DNA of 64,000 nucleotides from a virus. Numbering within the stretch: the stretch's first letter is position 1; each line of letters opens with the position of its first letter. The notes under the pieces are model-generated. The model searched no databases. It was not told where the DNA came from and was given only the letters and a program-made list of their open reading frames with translations. Location of the stretch: the IMG/VR virus record IMGVR_UViG_3300032313_000664, positions 25,839 through 89,838 of that record, one strand, 5' to 3'. The position numbers and the translations under genes are program-made. Of this stretch, positions 43,581 through 52,300 are shown piece by piece.

Positions 43581-44000
43581 ATGGCGTTTAATGATGGAGA
43601 GCCAATTGATGCGGCCAAGCTTGGAGCATTAGAAACATCTCTTGCAGAGATAAAGGCAAAGGTTCCTCAATTTGGATCCTCTACTACAAATATTGCAATT
43701 GACAATTCGACTATTGGAACTGTGGTTGTCCCACAAATATTTGGTGGGATTTCAGGAACAGTTCCATTAAATCCAGGTAAAACCTCTACCTTTACAATTA
43801 ATTACAGTGGAGCTAAGTTGACCTCGGCACCCAAGTCTATTACTTTAACCCCAGTTCGTGAACCTGGAGTATCTCACAACGAAGCCCATGTTGTAAAAAG
43901 CTCAGTGAGTAGCACGACAGCAATGTGCAAGGTCTTTCAGCCAACTGGCTACACCGCTGGAAGTACTCAGTTTTATTTCTTAGTTATTCAGCACTCTTAG
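43581..44000 (+). CDS. Small virion beta-domain protein with N-terminal coiled coil
   Basis: The 139-residue protein starts MAFNDGEPIDAAKLGALETSLAEIKAKVP, a helix, followed by a beta-sandwich ending in STQFYFLVIQHS. The plan (short helix, then beta domain) resembles small tail tip fibres or decoration proteins. It follows two small coiled-coil genes, and the three may form a short fibre with a separate stalk. It ends in the promoter-operator region at 44003. Confidence 0.55.
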   Translation: MAFNDGEPIDAAKLGALETSLAEIKAKVPQFGSSTTNIAIDNSTIGTVVVPQIFGGISGTVPLNPGKTSTFTINYSGAKLTSAPKSITLTPVREPGVSHNEAHVVKSSVSSTTAMCKVFQPTGYTAGSTQFYFLVIQHS

Positions 44001-44002
44001 TA

Positions 44003-44030
44003 TTGACAATCTAGGCCTATATGTTACAAT
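44003..44030 (+). promoter_or_regulatory. Consensus -35 promoter with extended -10
   Basis: TTGACA (44003-44008), 16 bases, then TGtTACAAT with -10 TACAAT (44025-44030). It lies just after the last virion gene. A perfect inverted repeat and a terminator overlap or follow it, so initiation here is likely controlled. Confidence 0.65.
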
Positions 44031-44040
44031 TACTGTAACA
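44022..44040 (+). promoter_or_regulatory. Candidate operator overlapping the -10
   Basis: TGTTACA (44022-44028) and TGTAACA (44034-44040) form a perfect 7-base inverted repeat with a 5-base centre over the -10 and start region. A repressor bound here would block the promoter. The same symmetric form was not noted elsewhere in the window. Confidence 0.5.
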
Positions 44041-44042
44041 TC

Positions 44043-44067
44043 AAAGTCACGCACCCGTGACTTTTTT
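44043..44067 (+). terminator. Terminator just after the promoter
   Basis: AAAGTCACG (44043-44051) pairs with CGTGACTTT (44056-44064) with a 4-base loop; Ts continue to 44067. It lies 7-12 bases after the predicted start of the promoter above. It may end virion transcripts, or act as an attenuator for the replication operon. Confidence 0.8.
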
Positions 44068-44084
44068 ACATATTAAGGTAGAAA

Positions 44085-44885
44085 ATGAGCAACGATTTAA
44101 AGTGGATGCTATCATCCGATCAGCAATTCCCGTATCAAGATGACAAGATGATTGCCTTATGGTTTAAGGTCATGAAATGGTTTAAGCCAGATGTAGTTGA
44201 TTACTTGGGAGATACTGATGACCAAGCATGTTATAGCAAATACAATGAAGGATTGTCTTCAGAATTTCTTGCCTTGCATAAGACAGATAGCAAAGATCTT
44301 ATTGTTCCAATGATGCGTCATGAAGCAAAGGGGGCAAGAGATTTTTATGCAAAGACTAGAGATATGTTACCTGACGCTCAGCTTTTTTCTGCTTTAGGAA
44401 ACCACGACATTAGAATTTTTAACTACATGGATGCCAAGCTTCCAGATTATTTAAAAGAAGTGACACCAGAAACTCTTTGGAACCTAGACTCTTTGGGCTA
44501 TGAATATATCTACTATGACTCTTTACCTAAACGTCGATTTGGCGATGTGCACGTACATCACGGAATTTCTATATCAGCAACTGGATCAGTCAGAAAAGAC
44601 ATGGAGGATTTACAGGTATCTTTAATTAGAGGACACTCACACAGAATTGCTTCACATATGGTAACATATGAATTAAGAAATAATGGCGAAGGAGAGACCC
44701 TCCGTGGATACGAGATTGGTCACATGTGCGATGAAAAGGGGCCAGGTATGAAGTATACACAGCATCACGACTGGCAAAAAGGTTTTGCTATTGCACACAT
44801 TGTAAATGATTATCCTCATATTCAAATGATTCATGTTTCCCCAGACTACTCTTGCGTGGTGGACGGAAAGGTATTTACTTTATAA
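44085..44885 (+). CDS. Metallophosphoesterase
   Basis: The 266-residue protein carries the calcineurin-like metal motifs in order: SDQQ near residue 11, DYLGDTDDQ near 44, ALGNHDIR near 105, HVHHG near 155 and GHSH near 185. They bind two metal ions and cut phosphodiester or phosphomonoester bonds. The first motif reads SSDQQF, where SDxH is usual, so it is slightly atypical. It is the first gene of the replication block, after a terminator, with a TAAGGTAG site. The substrate is not known. Confidence 0.75.
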   Translation: MSNDLKWMLSSDQQFPYQDDKMIALWFKVMKWFKPDVVDYLGDTDDQACYSKYNEGLSSEFLALHKTDSKDLIVPMMRHEAKGARDFYAKTRDMLPDAQLFSALGNHDIRIFNYMDAKLPDYLKEVTPETLWNLDSLGYEYIYYDSLPKRRFGDVHVHHGISISATGSVRKDMEDLQVSLIRGHSHRIASHMVTYELRNNGEGETLRGYEIGHMCDEKGPGMKYTQHHDWQKGFAIAHIVNDYPHIQMIHVSPDYSCVVDGKVFTL

Positions 44886-45070
44886 TGTGGTGCGGCAAAT
44901 GCGGAGGCAGAGTTTTTGTAGATAGAGTTTTTTCTCAAAAGCTACATATAGAATTATTTTGTATTATGTGTGGTAAAAGAAATATGGTTAACAAAGAAAT
45001 GAGTGCTTTTGGAAAATGGCTAGACGCAAAAGAAACGGCAACCTTAAAGAACTACGGTATTTCTTCTTAA
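44885..45070 (+). CDS. Zinc-ribbon protein (61 residues)
   Basis: The ATG at 44885 overlaps the previous stop (TAATG). MWCGKCGGRVFVDRVFS, then HIELFCIMCGKRNMV gives Cys3, Cys6, Cys26 and Cys29, a four-Cys zinc ribbon, followed by a helix. Similar small ribbons appear in actinobacterial phages, with unknown function. It may bind DNA, RNA or RNA polymerase. It overlaps the next gene by 55 bases in another frame. Confidence 0.6.
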   Translation: MWCGKCGGRVFVDRVFSQKLHIELFCIMCGKRNMVNKEMSAFGKWLDAKETATLKNYGISS

Positions 45071-45498
45071 ACGATAAGGTGCATAAGGTAATAAGATCAT
45101 CCAGATCAAAGGACGAACTTATTGCCTGGTGCTATCCAGATCATAAGAGAGTGCTATATTCTTACTCTCAGGTATATAAACATTTAGGTAAAGCTTACAG
45201 CATAAAGCAGGTAGGATTACTTTTAAATAAACATAGTGTAACTATCCATGACTATATACTTGAGGGTAAAATAAAGACGCCATCTAAGATCTATCCAATT
45301 AGTAATCCTACAAATGAAAATTGGTCTAAGTATTTATTTAGCGAATCGGACATTTTAGACATTCACCAGTTTATCTTAGATGCTGGACACTCAAACAGTA
45401 TGCCATCTCGTGCTGAATTATTGGGGCTTCTCAAACACAACATTATATTGTATACTAAGACAGACAGCGGGTTCATACCAGTTTGGAAGGCGGAATAA
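45016..45498 (+). CDS. Helix-turn-helix protein
   Basis: The 160-residue protein begins MARRKRNGNLKELRYFFLNDKVHKVIRSSRSKDELIAW and contains KQVGLLLNKHSVTIHDYILEGKIKTPSKIYPI. The latter is a winged-helix or MerR/excisionase-type recognition helix with its wing. YLFSESDILDIHQFI follows. It overlaps both neighbours. It is likely a DNA-binding regulator of early transcription or replication. Confidence 0.6.
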   Translation: MARRKRNGNLKELRYFFLNDKVHKVIRSSRSKDELIAWCYPDHKRVLYSYSQVYKHLGKAYSIKQVGLLLNKHSVTIHDYILEGKIKTPSKIYPISNPTNENWSKYLFSESDILDIHQFILDAGHSNSMPSRAELLGLLKHNIILYTKTDSGFIPVWKAE

Positions 45499-45608
45499 TG
45501 GCAAGCAGCAGGATTGTAATTTGCCCAGTTTGTAATAAAGAATTAGAAGTCAGATCAGATTTTGCCCATATGACATTATCTAACCATACAAATAAGGAGC
45601 ACAAGTGA
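45498..45608 (+). CDS. Tiny C2H2 zinc-finger protein (36 residues)
   Basis: The TAATG overlap at 45496-45500 starts a 36-residue frame: MASSRIVICPVCNKELEVR...HMTLSNHTNKEH. Cys9 and Cys12, then His24 and His30, give a CCHH zinc finger. The stop overlaps the next gene's GTG by four bases. It is too short for most gene callers, but the overlaps on both sides and intact ligands support it. Confidence 0.55.
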   Translation: MASSRIVICPVCNKELEVRSDFAHMTLSNHTNKEHK

Positions 45609-45808
45609 CAACGAGAGTTAAGGTGGACCTTTCGTTCACACGCAATTTAGGTAATTACGAAAGCATTAAAATTGGTGTTGGTGTTGAAGATGATCTCCGA
45701 GCTGGAGAGAATGTAGATACAGCCACAGAGAGAGTCTATAAGTTTGTTGAAGATAAGCTTATTGAAAAGACTCGTGAGGTAGAAGAAGAGCTAAAGCGTG
45801 GCAAATGA
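45605..45808 (+). CDS. Small conserved phage protein
   Basis: The GTG at 45605 overlaps the end of the tiny zinc-finger gene. The 67-residue product MTTRVKVDLSFTRNLGNYESIKIGVGVEDDLRAGENVDTATERVYKFVEDKLIEKTREVEEELK has a beta strand pair and a long C-terminal helix, a plan seen in single-strand-binding or recombination accessory proteins of actinobacterial phages. The function is not known. It overlaps the next gene by 11 bases. Confidence 0.55.
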   Translation: MTTRVKVDLSFTRNLGNYESIKIGVGVEDDLRAGENVDTATERVYKFVEDKLIEKTREVEEELKRGK

Positions 45809-46115
45809 AAAGCAGCCTTATATTCTTATAAGCCTATATCTATCCTTGTATAAGGAAAGATACAACAAGTCTTTAACTATAAATAAGTTTAGAGAAAAGT
45901 GGGCTATGCAAGATGTAATAGATAGTGTAGGATATGATCGTTCAGTTGAGCTTTTAAAGTATTATTTTAAGACCAACAAATCTGGTCACCCATTGAACTT
46001 TTTTTATAACAACTTTGATAGGATTGACCAGTTAGAAAAAGATATTAAAAAGGATAAGGCAGTCCGCAGTGTCCTTCTAGGAGAAACTAAAAAGATGGTA
46101 GAAGGCGAAGAATGA
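45798..46115 (+). CDS. Small helical protein before the helicase
   Basis: The GTG at 45798 follows an AAAG-like site. The 105-residue protein contains YLSLYKERYNKSLTINKFREKWAMQDVIDSVGYDRSVELLKYYF and a long C-terminal helix with LEKDIKKDKAVRSVLLGE. It lies directly before the DnaB-like helicase gene and overlaps it by four bases (ATGA), so a helicase-loader role is possible. That is inferred from position only. Confidence 0.5.
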   Translation: MANEKQPYILISLYLSLYKERYNKSLTINKFREKWAMQDVIDSVGYDRSVELLKYYFKTNKSGHPLNFFYNNFDRIDQLEKDIKKDKAVRSVLLGETKKMVEGEE

Positions 46116-47356
46116 ATACAGAAGCAACTTTAATTTCTGCCGTATGTAAGAATAAAGATATTAGCACACTGCTTGCAGACAATGTTGACGACCTATTTAC
46201 TTCCCATAGAGATATCTGGGAAAGCTTAAAGTCGTACTACTATAAGTTTAAAGCCGTGCCAGAGGCTGGCGTTCTTATGGAACGACATAAAGACTTTGAG
46301 CCAGTTGAAGCAAAGGCAGAGACTGGATACTACCTAGACATATTAAAGAACGAGTTTATTTCAAACAAACTCAAGACAATCATTTTACGTGGAGGATCTG
46401 CTCTTAAAGAAGATGCAGCATCTAGAGTTCTTGCACAAATGCAAAGCGACCTTGCTGGACTAAGTCGATATACAAATAATGTAAGAGACTTAGACATTGT
46501 TGATGTTGAAAATGCAGCACGACATTATCAAGCAGTTAAAGAGCGCTCATCTGTAATGGGTGGAGCACCAGGAATCCTAACTGGATTTGATGCTATTGAT
46601 AAAGCATATCCAACAGGAATGGCACCAGGACATTTAATTGTTGCCATTGGTTGGCCAGGAAAAGGAAAGACGTGGTTTACTTCGTACCTTGCTTGCAAGG
46701 CTTGGGAGCAAGGCTTTAAGCCAATGATTGTTTCTCTTGAAATGTCTCCAGAGAATATGCGTGACCGTATCTTTACAATGCTTGGGTCTGGTATATTCCG
46801 TGCAAGCGATTTGTCAAAGGGTGACATTAACATTGATGACTTCCGTAACTGGGGAAACAAAAAGTTTGAGGGCAAAAATAGTTTTGTTTTGATCTCAAAT
46901 GAGGGTGCATCAGAAGTTACTCCTGCAACCATTCAGGGCAAGATAGATCAGCACAAGCCAGACTTAGTTATTCTAGATTACCACCAGCTGTTTAACGATA
47001 ACAAGCGTTCAAATTCTGAAGTAGAAAGAAACAGAAACGTTTCTCGTGAATTTAAAATGCTTGCTGTATCTAATAACATTCCTATCATTGATATTACTGC
47101 TGCAACAGCAGACGATATATCTGATCAGGAAAATCCGCCAATGATGTCTCAGGTTGCTTGGTCTAAAGCAATTGAGTACGATGCCGATATGGCTCTTGCG
47201 GTACACAGGTACCCACAGACCAATATGATTGAGATTGTGTCTAGAAAGAATAGACACGGTCATGACTTTAATTTCTATTTGGACTGGGATATTAACCGTG
47301 GTATCGTCAAAGAAATTTACGAGAACCCATTCCAAAATGACGCACAAAAGAATTAA
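46112..47356 (+). CDS. DnaB-like replicative helicase
   Basis: The 414-residue protein has an N-terminal helical part (about 1-130) and a RecA-like motor. Walker A is GWPGKGKT near residue 180, a slight variant with a Pro. PMIVSLEMSPENMRDRI follows, then Walker B LVILDYHQLF near 288 and the C-terminal LAVHRYPQTNMIEIVSRKNRHG. These mark a T4 gp41/DnaB-type hexameric helicase that unwinds DNA at the replication fork. The primase and ssDNA-binding genes follow nearby. Confidence 0.85.
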   Translation: MNTEATLISAVCKNKDISTLLADNVDDLFTSHRDIWESLKSYYYKFKAVPEAGVLMERHKDFEPVEAKAETGYYLDILKNEFISNKLKTIILRGGSALKEDAASRVLAQMQSDLAGLSRYTNNVRDLDIVDVENAARHYQAVKERSSVMGGAPGILTGFDAIDKAYPTGMAPGHLIVAIGWPGKGKTWFTSYLACKAWEQGFKPMIVSLEMSPENMRDRIFTMLGSGIFRASDLSKGDINIDDFRNWGNKKFEGKNSFVLISNEGASEVTPATIQGKIDQHKPDLVILDYHQLFNDNKRSNSEVERNRNVSREFKMLAVSNNIPIIDITAATADDISDQENPPMMSQVAWSKAIEYDADMALAVHRYPQTNMIEIVSRKNRHGHDFNFYLDWDINRGIVKEIYENPFQNDAQKN

Positions 47357-47636
47357 AAGATTTCAAATTGATGTACAGTTTCATGATAACATTCAGCTTA
47401 TTAGTCTTAAGCCGCAATATGAAAACTTACTTACTCACGATATGAGATCAAAAGGATATGTGAGAGTGCTTGACATAGACACAGCATTTTCGGTAGAATT
47501 TACAGGCGAAACATGGAAGTTCTTAATGACACTCCATGGTGTATACGTAGGAAAGAAGCAGGCATGGCTATCAGAGGGTATAACGCAAGGAAAATTGATT
47601 CCACGCAATATGCGCCCAACCATATCAAGTCAATAG
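47337..47636 (+). CDS. Hypothetical replication-block protein
   Basis: The ATG at 47337 lies within the end of the helicase gene (20-base overlap), and an earlier start at 47229 is rejected as a shadow of the helicase. The 99-residue protein MTHKRIKRFQIDVQFHDNIQLISLKPQYENLL has YVRVLDIDTAFSVEFTGETWKFLMTLHGVYVGKK, a beta-rich plan. It overlaps the primase gene by 73 bases. It is packed in the replication block, but no family is clear. Confidence 0.5.
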   Translation: MTHKRIKRFQIDVQFHDNIQLISLKPQYENLLTHDMRSKGYVRVLDIDTAFSVEFTGETWKFLMTLHGVYVGKKQAWLSEGITQGKLIPRNMRPTISSQ

Positions 47637-48562
47637 TAAAAGCTCTTGGCTTAGACGTAGTTGCGGAACCAGGTAATGAGGTTATGTTTTACTGCCCATT
47701 TCATTCTAATAGACACACAGCTTCCTGCTGCATAAACAAGTCTTCAGGTGCCTGGCTATGCTTTAACCCTTCATGTGGAGAGTCTGGAACATTAACAGAG
47801 TTAGTTAGAAGAGTTTTACACAAAAATGATTTTGAGGCAATTAGATTTATTGCTGCACAGGAAAAAGAAGCATTAAATAATTTTGATGAAGTTATGGCTA
47901 GCATCTTTGAAGACAAGCCAGACTTCGAAGAGTTTTCACAAGAGACCTTAGATAAATTATATGCAGATCTATCTACAAGCAAAGAGGCTCAAGACTATTT
48001 ACTATCCCGTGGGATTAATAAGTCGTCAATTGATTATTTTAAATTAGGGTATTCCTCTAATATGAATATGGTTATCACTCCAGTCCATAGTCCAGACGGA
48101 ACGCCTATAGGTTTAGTGGGAAGATCAATTGAGGGCAAGTCATTTAAAAATAGCACTAACTTGCCTAAGAGCAAAACTTTATTTAACGTTCACCGTGCCA
48201 AGAAGATTGGCGAACATGTTATTGTAGTTGAGTCTAACTTTGATGCAATTAGAATACATCAGGCGGGATTCCCAAACGTAGTAGCAGTCCTAGGTGGAAT
48301 ATTATCCACAGAGCAGCATAAACTTTTAAATAGATACTTTAATAAAATAACTGTAATGACAGACTCAGATTTGGCTGGCAGAGAGCTAGGCTTGAGCATA
48401 GCCAATAGATTAAAGAACAAAGACCTCTTGTGGGCTTCCCATGAATATGGTAAGATATATCCACATGATGCAAAAGATGCTGGCGACATGACTGATGAAG
48501 AAATTAAAATCTGTATTAAAAATGCAGTATCAGACATAGAGTACAGGTCTTGGACCCCATAA
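47564..48562 (+). CDS. DnaG-like primase
   Basis: The ATG at 47564 is chosen because the 17 codons upstream in the same frame are only the shadow of the previous gene. The 332-residue product has a CHC2 zinc ribbon at Cys44, His47, Cys66 and Cys71 (YCPFHSN...WLCFNPSCG). The Toprim core includes HVIVVESNFDAIR with its Glu near residue 222 and VMTDSDLAGRE with the DxD near 267. It makes RNA primers, working with the helicase encoded upstream. A small Cys-spacing difference (CX4C) is a minor variant. Confidence 0.8.
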   Translation: MAIRGYNARKIDSTQYAPNHIKSIVKALGLDVVAEPGNEVMFYCPFHSNRHTASCCINKSSGAWLCFNPSCGESGTLTELVRRVLHKNDFEAIRFIAAQEKEALNNFDEVMASIFEDKPDFEEFSQETLDKLYADLSTSKEAQDYLLSRGINKSSIDYFKLGYSSNMNMVITPVHSPDGTPIGLVGRSIEGKSFKNSTNLPKSKTLFNVHRAKKIGEHVIVVESNFDAIRIHQAGFPNVVAVLGGILSTEQHKLLNRYFNKITVMTDSDLAGRELGLSIANRLKNKDLLWASHEYGKIYPHDAKDAGDMTDEEIKICIKNAVSDIEYRSWTP

Positions 48563-48599
48563 TAAAACAAACTAAAGATGGATATATACCATCAACTAT

Positions 48600-49280
48600 A
48601 TGAAACGAGGAAGCATGGGAATAGTAAAAGGGTTGAAAGACCTTAACAAAGTGATGGACAAGCCGCAGTCTTCAGGTGGAGACGGTACAAAGGCTCGTTG
48701 GGTTAAGTTAGAGGATGCAGAAAGCGTTAAAGTTCGTTTTCTTCAAGAACTTGATCCAGACTCACCTACCTACAATGAAAAGCTGGGCCTTGGATTTATT
48801 GCAGTAGAACACACAAATCCAAAAGACTATCGTCGCAAGGCTCTATGCACAATGGATGACCAAGGTAAGTGCTACGGTTGCGAACAACACCGCAAGGACT
48901 ACAAGGCAGGATGGAAGGGCCGTTCACGACTCTACATTAATGTTCTTGTAGATGACGGCAAGGAAGATCCTTATGTAGGAATCTTGTCTCAGGGTTCAAG
49001 TGGAAAAACAATTACACCAACACTTATCGAGTACGCTGGAGAAATGGGAAGCATTACTAACCTAATGTGGCGCATTAAGCGTACTGGCACAAAGACAGAT
49101 ACAAGTTACACAATTATCCCACTTGCAAAAGATGAAACACCATTTGATGGTTCATCACTTGAGCTTTATCAGCTTGAGGATACAGCAGTGCGTGACATGC
49201 CATACACAGAGCAAGAAGCATTTTTTGCTGGTGAAGCAAATGGCGAAGAGTCTACTTCTTCAAGTAGCGTAGACTGGTAA
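48600..49280 (+). CDS. Single-stranded DNA-binding protein
   Basis: The 226-residue protein (or 221 residues if it begins at the ATG 48615, just after a GAGG site) contains KGLKDLNKVMDKPQ and a core with SVKVRFLQELDPDSPTYNEK, then LCTMDDQGKCYGCEQHRKDYKAGWKGRSRLYINVLVDDGKEDPYVGILSQG. The Cys/His group (three Cys and a His) is the zinc site of a gp32-like protein. The C-terminus is acidic and ends in SVDW, as single-strand binders do. It coats ssDNA for polymerase and recombination. Confidence 0.75.
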   Translation: MKRGSMGIVKGLKDLNKVMDKPQSSGGDGTKARWVKLEDAESVKVRFLQELDPDSPTYNEKLGLGFIAVEHTNPKDYRRKALCTMDDQGKCYGCEQHRKDYKAGWKGRSRLYINVLVDDGKEDPYVGILSQGSSGKTITPTLIEYAGEMGSITNLMWRIKRTGTKTDTSYTIIPLAKDETPFDGSSLELYQLEDTAVRDMPYTEQEAFFAGEANGEESTSSSSVDW

Positions 49281-49303
49281 TAGGTTAAGAGGCGGAGAGT
49301 TAA

Positions 49304-52300
49304 ATGAAATTTACACACTTACATGTGCATTCCTACTATTCTTTAATGGATGGACTTAACTCTCCCCTCGAACTTGTTCAGGCTGCGAAGGCAGCGGGAC
49401 AAACAGCAATAGCAATAACAGATCACGGAACCTTGTCTTCACATAGAGAAATGCAGATTGCCTGTAAAGAAGAGGGCATAAAGCCAATCCTTGGAGTTGA
49501 AGCCTACATATCTCCAACAGACAGATTTGATAAATCTTCAAAGACAGATAAATCTATTCAGGCATATAACCACATTATCCTTTTAGCAAAAAATAAAAAA
49601 GGATTAGAAAACATTAATATTCTCCAAGAGATTGCTTGGAACGAAGGCTTTTATCATAAGCCTAGAATTGATAGAGAGGTTCTTAAGGAATATGCAGAAG
49701 GTGTTATTGTTCTTAGCGGATGCCTTAATGGGCTTATTAGTAAGTGCATCGAAAAGGGCGAATTTTCAGAAGCAAAGATTATACTCAAAGATTTTAAGCA
49801 AACTTTTCAAGAAGATTTTTATGTGGAGGTTCAGTCTCATAATCCGAAAGAGATAAATTCTAAATTACTGGAGCTTGCTGACGAACTTAATATTAAGGCG
49901 GTGGCGACTGGAGATGCTCACTTTGCTAAAGAAGAAGATAGAGTATTAGAAGAGGCAATGCTTATATTATCAACATCCCCTAAGATGGATAAGGATGCTG
50001 ACTTTGAAATGTCTAGACAGATTAAAGATATTAATGAAAGATTAAACTATCTATACCCAGACCGTAGAATATCATTTCAGGATTACAATTTATTTATCCA
50101 ATCACGATCTGAAATTGAAGCTGACTTTAATAAGGCTGGAATTACTCGTACAGATATATATGATAATACTATTGAAATTACTAATAAAATTAAGGAATAC
50201 GACTTTAACAGTGGTTTAGACTTGCTCCCAGTACCCAAGACAGATGCCGACGAGAAACTGGCTCAGATGGCCTCTGAAGGCCTTAAACGCCTAGGTCTGA
50301 CAGAGTCTCAAGTCTACATTGATAGGCTTGATGAAGAGTTATCTGTAATTAAAGATAAGTCATTTGCATCCTATTTCTTAGTTGTTGCCGATATGATTAA
50401 CTGGGCAAAGAGTAACGATATCAAGGTTGGCCCAGGCCGAGGTTCGGCAGCAGGCTCACTGGTTTGCTATGCCCTTGGTATTACAGATGTAGATCCAATC
50501 AAGTATGATTTGCTATTCTTCCGATTCATTAACCCAGAACGTAATGACTTTCCAGATATTGATACAGACTTTGAAGATCGCCGTCGTAAAGAGGTTAAAG
50601 ATTATTTAAAGAAAAAGTTTAAGCACGTTGCATCTATTTCTACATATACTTATTTTAAAGATAAGGGTGTAATTAGAGATGCTGCTCGTGTGTTTATGGT
50701 CCCGCTTTCAGATGTTAATCGTGCCATGAAATCTATTGATACGTTTGAAGATTTTATTGACTCCCCAAATACTAAAGAGTTTAGAACTAAGTACCCAGAG
50801 GTTGTTTGGCTTGCAGACAGACTGCGTGGAAGAATTAGATCCGTAGGTGTTCACGCAGCAGGTGTTGTTGTAGCAAAGGATGATCTTAGAAAATATGCAC
50901 CAGTAGAATCAAGAGCTGATGCAAGTGATTTAGTTTCAGGAAGAATTCCAGTCGTCGCATACGATATGGATACGGTTGCAGATATAGGTCTTATTAAGCT
51001 AGATGCACTAGGTCTTAAGACTTTATCTGTGATCTCTGACACCCTTGCTTCAATTAAAAAGCGTTCAGGTAAAGATATAAATCTATCTAAGTTAACACTT
51101 GATGACCCAGATGTTTACAAGGTTTTGAGCGAAGGCTATACAAAGGGTGTATTCCAAGCAGAAGCAACCCCTTATACCAATTTGCTAATTAAAATGGGTG
51201 TAGATAAGTTTGAAGATCTTGCTGCATCAAACGCATTGGTTCGTCCAGGAGCTATGAATACGGTAGGTGCTTCTTATATTAAGCGTAAGCATGGTGATGA
51301 AGCAGTACAGTTTATTCATCCAATCATGAAGCCATTTACAGAAAATACATACGGAGTTATTATTTATCAAGAACAGGTCATGCAGGCTTGTGTGCACCTC
51401 GGAGGAATGACTTGGTCAGAAGCTGACAAAGTTCGTAAAATTATTGGAAAGAAGAAAGATGCAAAAGAGTTCGACCAGTTCAAGGATCGCTTTATTGATG
51501 GCGCTTCAAAACACATTTCTAAGAAGCAAGCCGAAACGCTATGGCATACTTTCGAGGCTCATGCTGGGTATTCTTTTAACCGTTCCCATGCTGTTGCTTA
51601 CTCTATGCTCTCTTACTATACTGCTTGGCTCAAGACTTATTATCCTTTGGAATTTATGTTCTCGATTCTTAAAAACGAAAATGACAAAGACGCCAGAACA
51701 GAATATTTAATTGAAGCAAAAAGATTAAATCTGAGCATTAAGCTTCCACACATTAATGAATCAGACGTGTTCTTTTCATTAAAGGGAGACTCAATTAGAT
51801 TCGGCTTGGGTGAAGTAAAGTTTATTTCAGATAGTATTGCAAATAAAATTATTGATCAGAGACCATTTAAATCTTATTCTGAATTTATTGAAAAGGCTTC
51901 TAAGAAGGGCAGCGGAATCAATAGCCGTGCAATATCTGCACTGAATGCAATTGGTGCTGCGGCATTTGAAGACAATCCAAGAAGCGGAAATGAAAAGGAT
52001 AGCTACTACGAGTATCTAGGCATACCTACATTTAACCTAGAAGGAATTCCACCACGTATTAAATCACAGGCAAGACCGATTGAAGAGTTTGAAGACCTAG
52101 GGTCATTTGTTATGTTTGGAATGGTTAAATCAATTAAGCGTGGTAACGGTTGGGCACGTATTGAATTGGTAGATGAGACTGGGTCAATTGGACTATTCCA
52201 TACTGAGCAAACACAAATAGAGACTGGGCAGATGTACTTTATCCTTGTTGGAGATAACAGAATTGCTCGCTATGTAAAGGTAAGTGATATTGATCCTACG

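Noticed and set aside
44885-45070. WhiB-like regulator, common in actinobacterial phages
   Set aside because: The four Cys form two CxxC pairs 20 residues apart (zinc ribbon), not the WhiB C-X..C-X2-C-X5-C pattern.
47229-47336. Upstream start for the small protein after the helicase
   Set aside because: The first 36 codons would lie wholly within the helicase gene in another frame and show no domain.
47513-47563. Earlier ATG for the primase
   Set aside because: The 17 extra residues are a shadow of the preceding gene, and the ATG at 47564 gives the normal primase N-terminus.
48585-48590. TATACC as -10 of a leaderless promoter for the ssDNA-binding gene
   Set aside because: No -35 lies at 16-18 bases and the last base is off consensus, so I did not list it.
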